Positions 1 through 9,629 of a DNA stretch of 64,000 bases are shown one piece after another (positions within the stretch are counted from its first letter, which is position 1; each line of letters begins with the position of its first letter). The stretch lies in the NCBI RefSeq assembly GCF_002163585.1, contig NZ_CP015579.1, forward strand, positions 1,178,001 to 1,242,000, given 5' to 3'. Under the pieces are notes generated by a model, which saw only the letters and a program-made list of their open reading frames with translations, was not told the DNA's origin and made no database searches. The DNA comes from Tatumella citrea. Lineage in GTDB: Bacteria; Pseudomonadota; Gammaproteobacteria; Enterobacterales; Enterobacteriaceae. A program made the position numbers and the translations under genes.

Positions 1-695
1 GTGACAGGATAGCGTTGACGTGGGTGGCGACTTTCCAGAGCGTGACGCAGTTTTGGCAAAATTGCCTGAGGTGGCAGCGTAAAACGGGCTGCAATCCCGG
101 GATTGGTCACCGGACGATCGGATTCACCCTGTACGACATTGTCGGTAAATTCTGTTGAAACAGGACCTGGCTCAATCAGGCTGACACGGACCTTGCTGTG
201 TTGCAGTTCCATTCGCAGAGCATCTGACCAGGCTTCCAGGGCATATTTACTGGCCGCATAGGCGCCACGCCCCGGGGTGGAAATCAGCCCCATCACGGAA
301 CTGGTATTCACTATTCTGGCATTTCCACTGGCCTGTAAACAAGGAAGCAACAGCATGGTCAGTTGGTGAACGGCGAAAAAGTTGGCAGAAAATTGTTGTT
401 CAAGCTGGTGGCGCGAGAGGGTATGTAACGGACCATAAACCCCGAAACCGGCATTATTAAACAGTGCATAGAGTTTACCATCGCACAATTCTGCGACCTG
501 ACCGGCGGCTGTTTCCACGCTTTGTGGGTCATCCAGGTTGAGTAAAACACCGGTGTATCCGAGTTGCTCCATCCGGCTAACATCTTCCGGTTTGCGACAG
601 GCAGCAAGAACCCGGTAACCACGCATCAACAGGTCACGGGCAGCAACCGCACCGATACCACTGGAACATCCGGTGATTAAGATATTTTTTTGCAT
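1..695 (-). CDS. ybbO: SDR-family NADP(H)-dependent aldehyde reductase YbbO (C-terminus outside window)
   Basis: Short-chain dehydrogenase/reductase, cytoplasmic. It reads leftwards from an ATG at 693-695 and leaves the window with about 231 codons present. The Rossmann motif TGCSSGIG lies at residues 8-15. NNAGFG follows in the middle, and the catalytic region TSSVMGLISTPGRGAYAASKYALEAW supplies the Ser, Tyr and Lys of the SDR triad (quoted here in parts: TSSV, YAASK). The sequence follows E. coli YbbO very closely, including the IEPGP segment. YbbO reduces aldehydes with NADPH and also lies in this chromosomal region in E. coli. No frameshift is seen in the visible part. The start leaves only a short N-terminus before the nucleotide motif, as expected for the family. 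Confidence 0.9.
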   Translation of the reverse strand, partial: MQKNILITGCSSGIGAVAARDLLMRGYRVLAACRKPEDVSRMEQLGYTGVLLNLDDPQSVETAAGQVAELCDGKLYALFNNAGFGVYGPLHTLSRHQLEQQFSANFFAVHQLTMLLLPCLQASGNARIVNTSSVMGLISTPGRGAYAASKYALEAWSDALRMELQHSKVRVSLIEPGPVSTEFTDNVVQGESDRPVTNPGIAARFTLPPQAILPKLRHALESRHPRQRYPV

Positions 696-802
696 AAATT
701 CACACGTTACTGGCGGAAGAGGAGCGTAAAACGCGTTTCAGGTATGCCGGAGTATTACACAGAAAGTAGCGACAGCACCAATGGCTGGCCGGGAATTAAC
801 GG

Positions 803-847
803 TAAAAACAGAGAGGCTGCACAGGAATGCCGGAGTTTCCTGTGCAG
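803..847 (-). terminator. Rho-independent terminator of purEK
   Basis: A perfect 11-bp inverted repeat (817-827 with 837-847, arms CTGCACAGGAA / TTCCTGTGCAG) encloses a 9-nt loop. On the minus strand it is followed by a run of U (A-run 804-808 on the plus strand). It sits just past the purK stop codon, so it most likely ends the purEK transcript. Confidence 0.75.
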
Positions 848-854
848 AGAGGAA

Positions 855-1919
855 TTACAGCTTATCGCTGGCCCAGTCGATAGCTGCGGCATATTCTTCC
901 GGCAGCTGTGAGACCAGGGCTCGAAGATTATCTTTAAGTCGGAGTTTGTCACTGTCAGTCAGATTAAGGTGACCCAATTTACGGCCAGGACGCACTTCTT
1001 TTTCGTACCAGTGCAGGTGAACCAGAGGCTGTTCCAGCCATTGCAGATTCAGAGCACAGCCAATGATATTCACCATTACAGAAGGAGCAAAAACCACTGG
1101 TTTGGGCAGCGCTAAACCAAGAATGGCTCGCAGATGCAGTTCAAACTGGCTGACAGAGGCACCATTTTGTGTCCAGTGGCCACTGTTATGTACTCTTGGC
1201 GCCAGCTCGTTAATCAGTAATCCCTGTGGAGTGACAAAACACTCCATGGCGATCACACCGACATAATCCAGTTCCTGCATGATGGCAGAGAGCATGCTTT
1301 CCGCCTGACGCTGTTGGTCAGCATCTGGTTCAGGCAGTGCCACGCTGGTCAGCAAAATACCGTTATGATGCAGATTATGAGTCAGTGGATAAAATACGGT
1401 AGTACCGTCACGACCACGAGCACCGACCAGAGAAACTTCACCTGAGAAATTGATGCCCTGCTCGACAATACACTCACCGTAGCACTCTTCCGGCAAGGTC
1501 AGGCAGTCAGGCTGGCGCAGGCGCCACTGACCACGGCCATCGTAGCCACCAGTGCGCCGTTTAACGATTGCCAGCTCGCCCAGTCGTGCATAAACTTCCG
1601 GCCATTCGCTGGCATCGCTCAATAGTTGCCACGGTGCAGTGGCCAGTCCCAGCTGATCCAGCAATTGTTTCTGAGTCAGGCGATCCGCCAGACGTGGAAA
1701 AATATCGCGGTTAACGAACGCCGGGTGGCTTGCCAGTTCGCGGGTCAGCGCAGTTTCCGGCCAGCGTTCAATTTCCGCGGTGATCACACTCTGGCGAATC
1801 GGCAGCGCTTCCGGTTCAGCATCGGTGCCAACCGGATAAACGGCTATCCCCAGCGGTTCTCCGGCCTGGCGCAACATCCGGCCAAGCTGTCCGTTACCGA
1901 GTACGCAAACTGACTTCAT
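855..1919 (-). CDS. purK: N5-carboxyaminoimidazole ribonucleotide synthase PurK
   Basis: ATP-grasp enzyme of de novo purine synthesis. It carboxylates AIR with bicarbonate and ATP to give N5-CAIR. At 354 residues it is almost exactly the length of E. coli PurK and collinear with it: [21 protein letters not shown] at the N-terminus (Rossmann-like, residues 4-24), [13 protein letters not shown] in the ATP-grasp core, [15 protein letters not shown], and the ATP/Mg segment [15 protein letters not shown]. Its start overlaps the stop of purE by 4 bp (ATGA), so the two are translationally coupled. Regulation should follow the PurR site upstream of purE. Confidence 0.97.
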   Translation of the reverse strand: MKSVCVLGNGQLGRMLRQAGEPLGIAVYPVGTDAEPEALPIRQSVITAEIERWPETALTRELASHPAFVNRDIFPRLADRLTQKQLLDQLGLATAPWQLLSDASEWPEVYARLGELAIVKRRTGGYDGRGQWRLRQPDCLTLPEECYGECIVEQGINFSGEVSLVGARGRDGTTVFYPLTHNLHHNGILLTSVALPEPDADQQRQAESMLSAIMQELDYVGVIAMECFVTPQGLLINELAPRVHNSGHWTQNGASVSQFELHLRAILGLALPKPVVFAPSVMVNIIGCALNLQWLEQPLVHLHWYEKEVRPGRKLGHLNLTDSDKLRLKDNLRALVSQLPEEYAAAIDWASDKL

Positions 1920-2425
1920 GCTTCCTCCCGTGGGTCCGGGTTTTCCAGAACCGCATCGCTCTGTGCTGTCCGCCAGGCGCTCAGACGGCTTGCCAGTGCA
2001 GGATCGTTAACTGCCAGAATCTGGGCGGCCAGTAGTGCTGCGTTCGCCGCACCTGCTTTACCGATAGCCAGTGTTCCAACCGGGATGCCGCGTGGCATCT
2101 GCACAATCGAGTAAAGGCTGTCGACACCGCTCAGCGCGGCACTTTGCACCGGAACACCCAGAACCGGAACTAAAGTTTTTGCCGCCAGCATACCTGGCAG
2201 GTGAGCTGCTCCTCCGGCACCGGCGATAATCACATGAAAGCCCTGTTGTTGGGCATTTTCAGCAAAACTAAACAGTTTGTCCGGGGTGCGGTGGGCAGAA
2301 ACCACTTCCACATGATGAGCAAGATTCAGTTCGTTAAGGATTTCTGCAGCATACTGCATCGTAGCCCAGTCACTTTTAGAACCCATAATAATAGCGATAC
2401 GGGCCGGGGCAGTATTCGACGACAT
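1916..2425 (-). CDS. purE: N5-carboxyaminoimidazole ribonucleotide mutase PurE
   Basis: Class I PurE, which converts N5-CAIR to CAIR, the step after PurK. It has 169 residues, the usual family length. Characteristic motifs are visible: IMGSKSDW near residue 13 (phosphate/ribose binding), [11 protein letters not shown] with the catalytic His, [14 protein letters not shown], and the ring of conserved residues around GVPVQS. It is the first gene of the purEK operon, preceded by a promoter with a PurR operator and followed by a 4-bp overlap into purK. Confidence 0.97.
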   Translation of the reverse strand: MSSNTAPARIAIIMGSKSDWATMQYAAEILNELNLAHHVEVVSAHRTPDKLFSFAENAQQQGFHVIIAGAGGAAHLPGMLAAKTLVPVLGVPVQSAALSGVDSLYSIVQMPRGIPVGTLAIGKAGAANAALLAAQILAVNDPALASRLSAWRTAQSDAVLENPDPREEA

Positions 2426-2492
2426 GCGGTCAACTCCTGTGAGCAGTTAAAGAACCTGTGCGGTACAGGTTATACACATTGAGAAGGGCGTG

Positions 2493-2530
2493 AGAATAGC
2501 ATGAGACAGCGCTGAGGAAAACGGTTGCGT
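2493..2530 (-). promoter_or_regulatory. purEK promoter with PurR operator
   Basis: On the minus strand the 16-mer ACGCAACCGTTTTCCT (2515-2530) matches the PurR consensus palindrome at 13 of 16 positions and agrees with the E. coli purE operator as I remember it. A -10 like TATTCT lies at 2493-2498, with the operator covering the -35 region at standard spacing. Repression by PurR with hypoxanthine or guanine is expected from the family. Confidence 0.75.
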
Positions 2531-2560
2531 CACTACACAACCGGACATTTCACCTGAAAT

Positions 2561-3277
2561 TTACCACGGGAAAGCGTGAAGAGTGACGCCATTTTCATCA
2601 ACAATGATCACCGATCCCTGTTGATGCCATGCACCGAGTACTGCACGTTGCGCCGGCTGTTGACTGACAGTCAGGTTGTGGATTTCCGGACGATGAGTAT
2701 GTCCGTGAATCAGCAATGTGGCATGGTGGCGTTGCATTGCCTCTACTACCGCCTGTGGATTCACATCCATTATTTCCATGCTTTTTGACTGGTTAGCCTT
2801 GCTACTGTCATTCCGCATTCTGGAGGCAATTTTCTGACGGACAAACAACGGTAGCATCAGGAAGACACGCTGTAGCCAGGGTTGGTGGACTTTTTTGCGA
2901 AAGCGCTGGTAACCCTCGTCGTCAGTACACAGGGTGTCGCCATGCATAATCAGCACCCTCCGGCCATACAGTTCCAGCAACTGTTCTTCCGGCAGTAACT
3001 GCATCCCGCAGCGTTTAGCATAAGTACGGCCCAGCAGGAAATCGCGGTTACCGTGTATAAAAAATACCGGAACACTTAACGATGCCAGGGCTTCGGCGAC
3101 CTGCTGATGCAACGGGTTTGGGTCATCGTCACCAATCCAGCTTTCAAACAGGTCACCGAGAATATACAGCGCTTCACACTCTGTGGCTTCGCGTTGTAAA
3201 AAACGCAGAAAACCGGCAGTGATTGCCGGTTCTTCCTGACACAGATGTAAATCTGCTATAAAAAGCGTTCGCGGCAT
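2561..3277 (-). CDS. lpxH: UDP-2,3-diacylglucosamine diphosphatase LpxH
   Basis: Peripheral inner-membrane metallophosphoesterase of lipid A synthesis. It cleaves UDP-2,3-diacylglucosamine to lipid X and UMP. It has 238 residues (about 240 in E. coli). The calcineurin-type metal motifs are in order: DLHL (residues 9-12), [22 protein letters not shown] and HGHTH. The start codon overlaps the ppiB stop by one base (TAATG), so it is probably coupled to ppiB. Confidence 0.96.
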   Translation of the reverse strand: MPRTLFIADLHLCQEEPAITAGFLRFLQREATECEALYILGDLFESWIGDDDPNPLHQQVAEALASLSVPVFFIHGNRDFLLGRTYAKRCGMQLLPEEQLLELYGRRVLIMHGDTLCTDDEGYQRFRKKVHQPWLQRVFLMLPLFVRQKIASRMRNDSSKANQSKSMEIMDVNPQAVVEAMQRHHATLLIHGHTHRPEIHNLTVSQQPAQRAVLGAWHQQGSVIIVDENGVTLHAFPW

Positions 3278-3771
3278 TACTCGCTGACGGTCACTTTCTG
3301 GATAACAACGTCATCTTTTGGAACGTCCTGGTGCATACCACTGCGGCCGGTAGAAACGGCTTTGATTTTCTCAACCACGTCCATACCTTCAACCACTTCA
3401 GCAAATACGCAGTAACCCCAGCCCTGCAGGCTTTCGTCACGGAAGTTCAGGAAGTCATTGTCTGCAACGTTGATAAAAAACTGTGCAGTGGCAGAGTGTG
3501 GCGCAGAAGTACGAGCCATTGCCAGGGTGCCACGGGTGTTTTTCAGACCGTTGTTAGCTTCGTTACGGATTTCTTCTTTGGTAGATTTCTGTTTCATACC
3601 AGGTTCGAAACCACCGCCCTGGATCATAAAGCCGTTAATAACGCGATGGAAAATAGTGTTGTCGTAAAAACCTTCGCGGCAGTACTCCAGGAAGTTTTTC
3701 ACGGTAGTAGGTGCTTTATCGTCAAATGTTTTAATAACGATATCACCAAAATTAGTCTGGAAAGTGACCAT
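3277..3771 (-). CDS. ppiB: Peptidyl-prolyl cis-trans isomerase B (cytoplasmic cyclophilin)
   Basis: Cyclophilin-type prolyl isomerase of 164 residues with no signal peptide, matching the cytoplasmic PpiB rather than the periplasmic PpiA. Active-site motifs are [13 protein letters not shown] (Arg and Phe of the pocket), [24 protein letters not shown] and LQGWGYCVF. It is the first gene of a ppiB-lpxH pair, divergent from cysS across about 210 bp that must carry both promoters. This is the same arrangement as in E. coli. Confidence 0.96.
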   Translation of the reverse strand: MVTFQTNFGDIVIKTFDDKAPTTVKNFLEYCREGFYDNTIFHRVINGFMIQGGGFEPGMKQKSTKEEIRNEANNGLKNTRGTLAMARTSAPHSATAQFFINVADNDFLNFRDESLQGWGYCVFAEVVEGMDVVEKIKAVSTGRSGMHQDVPKDDVVIQKVTVSE

Positions 3772-3980
3772 AATTTCATCCTGTCATGGTTATTGTCGGT
3801 ATTTAACTCTTCCTGATTACAGGGAAGGGCAATCGCAGAGGCTCCTTATATCATAAATTTTATGCTTACGGCAGTATGGCGAAAACTGATGATGCCGGAT
3901 GGCTTGCATTACGTCGCAGTCGCGTGAAAAATACGGCACAATAACCAGAGTTATCGCACACGTTTAAACGGAATAGTTAA

Positions 3981-5366
3981 ATGCTAAAAATTTATAACAC
4001 TCAGAGCAGACAAAAAGAGGAATTCAAACCTATTCATGCCGGCAAGGTGGGCATGTACGTGTGCGGTATTACCGTTTATGACCTGTGTCATATTGGACAT
4101 GGCAGAACTTTTGTCGCTTTTGACGTTGTTTCACGCTATTTGCGTTACCTGGGTTACCAGCTGAAATATGTCAGAAATATCACCGATATTGATGACAAAA
4201 TCATTAAACGTGCCAATGAAAATGGTGAAACCATTGAGGTTCTCACCAACCGGATGATCGGCGAGATGCACAGCGATTTTGATGCGCTGGGGATTCTGCC
4301 GCCAGATGTGGAACCGCGTGCTACCCGACACATCAGTGAAATTATTGAACTGGTAGAAAAACTGCTGCAGCGTGGTCATGCTTATGTGGCTGACAACGGT
4401 GACGTGATGTTTGATGTACTAAGTGACAGCCACTATGGTGAACTCTCCCGTCAGGATCTGGAGCAGTTGCAGGCCGGTGCGCGAGTCGAAGTCGCTGATG
4501 TGAAGAAAAATCCAATGGATTTTGTGCTGTGGAAAATGTCTAAAGCGGATGAGCCGAGTTGGCCTTCTCCGTGGGGAGCGGGCCGCCCTGGCTGGCATAT
4601 TGAGTGTTCGGCAATGAACTGCAGCCAGTTAGGCGAGCATTTTGATATTCATGGCGGTGGTTCAGACCTGATGTTCCCGCACCATGAAAACGAAATTGCC
4701 CAGTCGACCTGTGCGCATGGCGGTGAATATGTGAATTACTGGATGCACTCCGGCATGGTAATGATTGATCGTGAAAAAATGTCCAAATCTCTGGGTAACT
4801 TTTTTACGGTTCGCGATGTTCTGAAGCATTATGATGCCGAGACCGTCCGTTATTTTCTGATGTCCGGTCATTATCGCAGTCAACTGAATTACAGCGAAGA
4901 TAATCTGAAGCAGGCCCGCGCGGCGCTGGAACGCCTGTACACTGCATTGCGTAATACTAATCCTCAGGCAGAAGCTGCCGAAGGTGCTGAGTTTGAGCAG
5001 CGCTTCCGGGACGCAATGAATGATGATTTTAATACTCCGGAAGCCTATTCGGTGCTGTTTGATATGGGACGCGAAGTTAACCGCCTGAAAACTGAAGACA
5101 GTGTTGCTGCTGATGCTCTGGCCGCCAAATTGCGCCAGATTGCTAAAGTGCTGGGTATTCTGCAGCAGGACCCGGAACTGTTTCTGCAAAGCTCTGCCGC
5201 GAGTAACGACGAAGAAGTGGCGGAAATTGAAGCGCTTATCAAAATGCGTAAAGATGCCCGTGAAAGTAAAAACTGGGCTCAGGCAGATATTGCACGAGAT
5301 AAGCTGAACGAACTGGGAATTATTCTGGAAGACGGTCCACAGGGAACCAACTGGCGTCGTAAGTAA
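3981..5366 (+). CDS. cysS: Cysteinyl-tRNA synthetase
   Basis: Class Ia aminoacyl-tRNA synthetase that charges tRNA-Cys. It has 461 residues, equal to the E. coli enzyme. The HIGH motif is at residues 37-40 and KMSKSLG is in the second half of the Rossmann fold. The zinc ligands are visible as the Cys of VCGITVYD (residue 28), the Cys of WHIECSAMN and the His/Glu of FPHHENE; the zinc selects cysteine. It is monocistronic, divergent from ppiB, and ends at a strong bidirectional terminator. Confidence 0.97.
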   Translation: MLKIYNTQSRQKEEFKPIHAGKVGMYVCGITVYDLCHIGHGRTFVAFDVVSRYLRYLGYQLKYVRNITDIDDKIIKRANENGETIEVLTNRMIGEMHSDFDALGILPPDVEPRATRHISEIIELVEKLLQRGHAYVADNGDVMFDVLSDSHYGELSRQDLEQLQAGARVEVADVKKNPMDFVLWKMSKADEPSWPSPWGAGRPGWHIECSAMNCSQLGEHFDIHGGGSDLMFPHHENEIAQSTCAHGGEYVNYWMHSGMVMIDREKMSKSLGNFFTVRDVLKHYDAETVRYFLMSGHYRSQLNYSEDNLKQARAALERLYTALRNTNPQAEAAEGAEFEQRFRDAMNDDFNTPEAYSVLFDMGREVNRLKTEDSVAADALAAKLRQIAKVLGILQQDPELFLQSSAASNDEEVAEIEALIKMRKDARESKNWAQADIARDKLNELGIILEDGPQGTNWRRK

Positions 5367-5386
5367 TTTTCAGTCGGCAGTAATAG

Positions 5387-5417
5387 AAAGGGCGACCGGT
5401 TCACCGGTCGCCCTTTT
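5387..5417. terminator. Bidirectional terminator between cysS and ybcJ
   Basis: A long, GC-rich, perfect inverted repeat (arms 5387-5400 and 5403-5416, AAAGGGCGACCGGT on the left) has A-run and T-run flanks. It can therefore terminate cysS rightwards and folD-ybcJ leftwards. Confidence 0.85.
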
Positions 5418-5424
5418 TGCAGAT

Positions 5425-5637
5425 TCAGGCGATAACTGAAATTGACTGTCCGGCAAAACTAACGGTCTGACCGCTGACAATTTTACAGCGTTTACGGGTC
5501 TCTACCTGACCATTAACGGTAACAAGTCCGTCGGCAATAAATGCTTTTGCCTGAGCGCCACTTTCGGCCCAGCCTTCCAGTTTCAACAGATCACACAGTT
5601 CAACGTGCGGGAATTTACCCAGTGAAAAGGTTGCCAT
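5425..5637 (-). CDS. ybcJ: Small S4-domain RNA-binding protein YbcJ
   Basis: 70-residue protein consisting of a single S4-like RNA-binding fold. The segments VELCDLLKLEGWAESGAQAK and FIADGLVTVNGQVETRKRCKI are the classic S4 alpha-L pattern. It matches E. coli YbcJ in size, sequence character and position after folD. The ATG overlaps the folD stop by one base (TAATG). Its RNA target is not known from the sequence. Confidence 0.9.
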   Translation of the reverse strand: MATFSLGKFPHVELCDLLKLEGWAESGAQAKAFIADGLVTVNGQVETRKRCKIVSGQTVSFAGQSISVIA

Positions 5638-6503
5638 TATGCATTTACTCCGTCGTGATACTCTTCACAGGCCTGTAAAGTGTTCTGAATTAAGGTAGCT
5701 ACGGTCATTGGGCCTACGCCGCCCGGAACCGGGGTGATCCAGGATGCGCGTTGTGCTGCGGTCTCAAATTCGACATCACCGACTACCCGGCCATCTTCAA
5801 GGCGGTTGATTCCGACATCAATCACCACTGCACCCGGTTTAATCCACTCTCCCGGAATAAAATTGGCTTTACCTACCGCAACCACCAACAAATCGGCGTT
5901 TTCAACATGCTGACGCAGATTACGGGTAAAACGATGGGTCACAGTTGTGGTGCAACCGGCCAGCAGCAATTCCAGGCTCATTGGACGACCGACAATGTTG
6001 GAAGCCCCGATAACTACGGCATTGGCACCGAAAGTTTCGATATTATAACGTTCCAGCAGGGTCATAATGCCGCGCGGGGTGCATGGGCGCAGCAGTGGGG
6101 CGCGCTGACACAGGCGTCCTACGTTATACGGGTGGAAGCCATCGACATCTTTGTCGGCTGCAATCCGCTCCAGTACTTTGATGTTATCGATGCCTTCAGG
6201 CAGAGGTAACTGCACCAGAATGCCGTCGATTTCATTATCATTATTTAACTTATCGATCAGTTCCAGCAGCTCCTGCTCACCGGTCGTGGCCGGTAAATCA
6301 TATGAGCGCGACACAAAGCCTACTTCTTCACAGGCTTTACGTTTACTGCCTACATAAATTTGTGATGCCGGGTTTTCTCCGACCAGTACTACCGCCAGAC
6401 CAGGGGCGCGTTTACCCGCTGCAAGACGCTGTTTAACTTTTTCCGCAACTTCCAGACGAACCTGCTGCGCAATCGTTTTACCATCAATAATCTGTGCTGA
6501 CAT
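5637..6503 (-). CDS. folD: Bifunctional methylenetetrahydrofolate dehydrogenase/cyclohydrolase FolD
   Basis: Interconverts 5,10-methylene-, methenyl- and 10-formyl-tetrahydrofolate using NADP; cytoplasmic, one-carbon metabolism. With the ATG at 6501-6503 the protein has 288 residues beginning [15 protein letters not shown], the same length and beginning as E. coli FolD. An in-frame ATG 30 bp further upstream exists, but it would add a non-conserved leader and has no better ribosome site. Key motifs are the catalytic Lys in [36 protein letters not shown] (cofactor) and [11 protein letters not shown]. It forms an operon with ybcJ. Confidence 0.95.
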   Translation of the reverse strand: MSAQIIDGKTIAQQVRLEVAEKVKQRLAAGKRAPGLAVVLVGENPASQIYVGSKRKACEEVGFVSRSYDLPATTGEQELLELIDKLNNDNEIDGILVQLPLPEGIDNIKVLERIAADKDVDGFHPYNVGRLCQRAPLLRPCTPRGIMTLLERYNIETFGANAVVIGASNIVGRPMSLELLLAGCTTTVTHRFTRNLRQHVENADLLVVAVGKANFIPGEWIKPGAVVIDVGINRLEDGRVVGDVEFETAAQRASWITPVPGGVGPMTVATLIQNTLQACEEYHDGVNA

Positions 6504-6682
6504 CAGAGAAAAAATCCACGGAGTTAGAATCATAAGGTGAAGGCACCTATTTTGTCAGAAGCGGCGCACGCTGTCAGGCAAAGAATCACTGCCAGTTGCC
6601 TAAACCTTCATCAACAGAACGGAAAGTCGCGTAAAAACATTGACTCAGTGACCGGTGACCGTATAATTCGTCGGAAATCAGG

Positions 6683-6759
6683 GCGCCCTTAGCTCAGTTG
6701 GATAGAGCACCGGCCTTCTAAGCCGTAGGTCATAGGTTCGAATCCTATAGGGCGCACCA
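6683..6759 (+). tRNA. argU: tRNA-Arg (anticodon UCU)
   Basis: 77-nt gene with a full cloverleaf. The acceptor arms GCGCCCT/AGGGCGC pair, the D-loop contains AGCTCAGTTGGATAGAGC, the T-arm reads ATAGG TTCGAATC CTAT, and CCA is encoded at 6757-6759. The anticodon loop CTTCTAA places TCT at 6717-6719, reading AGA codons. It lies downstream of folD as argU does in E. coli, where this tRNA is a known prophage integration site. The following DNA here is eroded accessory sequence. Confidence 0.97.
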
Positions 6760-7101
6760 TTTTCCCTTCTACTACTGTCCTGTAATGTCTACTTATCCCA
6801 ATAAAAGCAAGCTATAAGACAGGGGCAATATCTGTCCACGTCGACTCACCTATTCACATCCAGATCCACACCATATTGTGAACATTAACCGGTTCAGTCA
6901 GTTCGATGCCCTGAACGAAGCCCACATCCGCAAAAATCAAGTCCGTACACAGGGAATCATCATTCTGTTGATTAACGGCCGGATGGGGCAGTATAGCGAT
7001 CCGGTTATCTGGTAAGCAACAATTGCTATACCAACCTCAGTCGGTTACTGTCATCAAATCAACATGATAAAGTGCCCCGCAAATTCAGGAGGGGGTACTC
7101 A
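6760..7101. other. Gene-poor stretch after argU with a short dehydrogenase-like C-terminal remnant
   Basis: No complete gene is seen. A frame at 6818-7015 (plus) lacks a start and ends in TAA at 7013-7015. Its part HIVNINRFSQFDALNEAH plus a later QGIIIL resembles the C-terminus of medium-chain (zinc-type) dehydrogenases, where a Phe-x-Phe-x-Glu-Ala helix precedes GKxVL. It is too short and too altered to name, so it is best seen as debris from a lost gene. A purine-rich ribosome site (7087-7095) for the next gene closes the interval. Confidence 0.4.
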
Positions 7102-8007
7102 GTGATAACTAAGAAAAATGACACATTAATCGACTTTAAGGGAAAACCAAACCGCCTGGTATTTTTCTCTTTCCTGGTATATACAGTTTTAGCATTAGCG
7201 GTGATCGGGGTGCTGGCATTCAAAGCGAAGCCATATTCTGAGATAGAATTTTATTTCTATATTGATTTCGCCACCTCAATAGCAATTGCATGGTTTTTAT
7301 CCAAGTCCCTCAGAACTCAGCCGTACGAAAGATACGTTGGATTTTTTAGGTGTGGCCTGTTTATTATTTTTAACTGTTTGCTGGTGATACTCGTTTCAGG
7401 ATTAGGCTATTTCGCCTCCCGGTTCGCACTGATCATTGTCTCAGTGCTGTTTATACCCGCGATACTACTCATCATTGTATCTTTCAATGAGTTTGTCTCG
7501 TTTGTTAACTTTAACTACAAGTCAGCTGTCAGTTTGTCATTAACCGATGAGCTGACAGGGTTACCTAACAGACGAGCATTGAACTTCACACTCAGGGATA
7601 TGGAAAAACAAGCAGGGACGGTTTGCATCTTAGATATAGACCACTTTAAACGTATTAATGACTCACATGGCCATGAGACCGGAGATAAAGTGTTGATCGC
7701 GATAGGACTTGCTTTAAGTGAGTTCGCAAATGAAAGCGTTTCTGTCTCCAGGTCTGGTGGGGAAGAGTTCTGCATCATCATGAAGGACAGTATCAATGCT
7801 AAGGAATTGGTCACCAAAATAAAGAAAGCTATCACGATGGACTACAACAAAGACATTAGAATTACCATCAGCGCGGGGGTATCAACCAAGAGCCGCTATG
7901 AAAACTTCACCTCAGCAATGATATATGCTGACGAAGCCCTCTACAGAGCAAAGAGAGAAGGCAGAAATTGTATTGTTTACGCAGATGACGGCTCTGTTGA
8001 AAGATAA
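7102..8007 (+). CDS. Membrane-anchored diguanylate cyclase (GGEEF type)
   Basis: Likely makes cyclic di-GMP from two GTP at the inner membrane. I use the GTG at 7102 because AGGAGGGGG lies 6 bp before it; a GTG 30 bp upstream has no such site. The protein has 301 residues: four hydrophobic helices in roughly residues 18-130, then a C-terminal GGDEF domain beginning DELTGLPNRR (149-158). The metal/GTP motifs are LDIDHFKRIND and the signature SGGEEF (219-223), an accepted variant of GGDEF. No RxxD inhibitory site precedes the signature, so product inhibition through that site is not expected. The N-terminal membrane region resembles no sensor domain I can name. It stands alone after argU. Confidence 0.85.
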   Translation: MITKKNDTLIDFKGKPNRLVFFSFLVYTVLALAVIGVLAFKAKPYSEIEFYFYIDFATSIAIAWFLSKSLRTQPYERYVGFFRCGLFIIFNCLLVILVSGLGYFASRFALIIVSVLFIPAILLIIVSFNEFVSFVNFNYKSAVSLSLTDELTGLPNRRALNFTLRDMEKQAGTVCILDIDHFKRINDSHGHETGDKVLIAIGLALSEFANESVSVSRSGGEEFCIIMKDSINAKELVTKIKKAITMDYNKDIRITISAGVSTKSRYENFTSAMIYADEALYRAKREGRNCIVYADDGSVER

Positions 8008-8276
8008 CTGATGCTACAGATGGCGCGTATGCCGGTTGATAATCTGGAGAGGCATACGTGATACAGCGTCAGAAACGAGACTGGAAAAACGGCCAGCAAT
8101 AATTGCTACAACCGGACAGTGCATCAGGGTTATTGCGTAGGGCGGTTCGGGAACTGTTTTTGCTTCGAAATCAGGGCACCGTCTTGCGCTTCTTTCCGTT
8201 GAGCAGAATGAGGCGCTTACGACCACTCCGGGTGAAGAAGTAGCCACGCGCTACGTGTAATGTCCTAAGCTGTTAA
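8008..8276. other. Degenerate intergenic stretch
   Basis: No supported gene. Short open stretches on both strands lack recognisable motifs and proper starts. Together with the broken SDR that follows, this looks like decayed coding DNA. Confidence 0.4.
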
Positions 8277-8523
8277 ATGAGGAAAACGTGGGCACGAGTG
8301 GCTACCATAAACCCCGGAATTATTTATACACCTCTGGCTAATGATGAATTCCAGGCACCGAGTGGTACTGGATATCGAGATATGCTGGAACACTCTCCAA
8401 CTGGACGCGGTGGTGCGGCTGTAGTCGCGACCGGAAGGCAGTATTATCAACGGCAGCGATTTCCTGATGGATGGTGGAGTGACTGTTTCATATTGGTATG
8501 GTGATCTTAAACCTTCAAAATAA
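8277..8523 (+). pseudogene. Remnant of a short-chain dehydrogenase (C-terminal part, frameshifted)
   Basis: Two frames together reproduce the end of an SDR protein. The first reads RVATINPGIIYTPLANDEF and then MLEHSPTGRGG. After a deletion/frameshift near 8430-8445 the second reads GSIINGSDFLMDGGVT, then SYWYGD and a TAA at 8521-8523. The Rossmann half and the catalytic Tyr/Lys are missing. It resembles the intact SDR at 9630 in the same segment (SISPGIIVTPLALHEL), so it was probably a related family member on the same side of the LysR regulator. Confidence 0.8.
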
Positions 8524-8527
8524 CTTC

Positions 8528-8580
8528 CCGCGAGCTCAACCTTAAGGTGTATTTACTGGTCTTGAGTGGCGAGCTCGCGG
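8528..8580. repeat. 10-bp perfect inverted repeat CCGCGAGCTC / GAGCTCGCGG
   Basis: Arms lie at 8528-8537 and 8571-8580 with a 33-bp spacer, straddling the stop codon of the LysR gene. The spacer is too long for a standard terminator and there is no T-run. It may be a scar or a weak structure at the boundary between the SDR remnant and the regulator. Confidence 0.5.
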
Positions 8581-9470
8581 TAGCGACGCCTTAACGTTTG
8601 CAGGAATGTCTGAAACGCTGGTGAAAGCAGGCGACGGCTGGGATAATAAATGTGATAGCCAGAGAAAGGTCGACACCAGTCATCCAATACGCGCACCAGT
8701 CTACCCTCCGCAATTTGTGTGATGACTTGATCTTCCATGACGATTGCCAGCCCTAGCCCTTCTTCTGCTGCTTTTGCTGCGGCGACAATATTATTCACGA
8801 CAAATTGTCCATCAACCCGAACATGCAGCTCTCGTTCCCCCTGACTGAATTCCCATGGATAAATCCCCCCAGCGCTTGGCATACGCATATTGATACATGA
8901 ATGGCTGGTTAAATCCTGCGGTGTTAGTGGTTGCGGATTTTTCGCCAGATAACCTGGTGCGCCAACCACCGCCATACGAATATCCGGGCCGATACGTAAT
9001 GCAACCATATCCTGAGCAATTTGTTCACCTAATCTGATACCAGCATCAAAACGATCACTAACAATATCGGTTAACGCAGAATCCAGCGATAGCTCTATTT
9101 TGATGTCGGGAAAGGCGTGTAATCTTTCAGCTACAGCTGGCCAGATCAGCGTATCCGCAGCATGTTGCCCGGTAGTGATTCTCACTAATCCAGCTGGCTT
9201 CTCACGAAACTGACTCAACGCCTGCAAACGGTTATTGATATCGTTTAACGCGGGGTGCAGCGTATTCACCAACTGCTCACCAGCTTCGGTGACAGCGACA
9301 TTGCGTGTATTTCGTATTAATAAACGCACGCCTAATCTCTCTTCAAGACGGCGTACTGTCTGGCTTAATGAGGGCTGAGAGGTGGAAAGGCGGGCTGCAG
9401 CACGGGTAAAACTTCGTTCTTCTGCGACCACTAAGAAAGCAGCCAAATCGCCGAGTTCATCACGCAACAT
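8553..9470 (-). CDS. LysR-family transcriptional regulator
   Basis: 305 residues. The N-terminal winged helix-turn-helix reads [41 protein letters not shown] (key parts [10 protein letters not shown] and SQPSLSQ), followed by the linker helix and a periplasmic-binding-like effector domain. It is divergent from the intact SDR gene at 9630 with about 160 bp between them, the usual geometry in which a LysR protein controls the neighbouring enzyme gene. The inducer is unknown. It resembles the large group of regulators paired with oxidoreductases. Confidence 0.88.
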   Translation of the reverse strand: MLRDELGDLAAFLVVAEERSFTRAAARLSTSQPSLSQTVRRLEERLGVRLLIRNTRNVAVTEAGEQLVNTLHPALNDINNRLQALSQFREKPAGLVRITTGQHAADTLIWPAVAERLHAFPDIKIELSLDSALTDIVSDRFDAGIRLGEQIAQDMVALRIGPDIRMAVVGAPGYLAKNPQPLTPQDLTSHSCINMRMPSAGGIYPWEFSQGERELHVRVDGQFVVNNIVAAAKAAEEGLGLAIVMEDQVITQIAEGRLVRVLDDWCRPFSGYHIYYPSRRLLSPAFQTFLQTLRRRYRELATQDQ

Positions 9471-9629
9471 TAATAAATTCCTGATATAGGTGCATTAAGT
9501 ATTAAGCATCTTATCATCTGAATTTAGGCAGGATAGACTTTCATTATCGTTGGATCCACATACGTCATTACGTAACTGGCATATGAAGCTTTGTGTCATG
9601 TGTTAGCACCTTAAAATTTTGGAGTAAAA

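Noticed and set aside
6683..6759. A second copy of the argU 3' end as a right attachment site
   Set aside because: I did not notice a convincing repeat by eye in the following DNA, and cannot search exhaustively; therefore not called.
8014..8247. Minus-strand open frame of 77 codons
   Set aside because: No recognisable motif, no ribosome site, in an eroded region; treated as chance.
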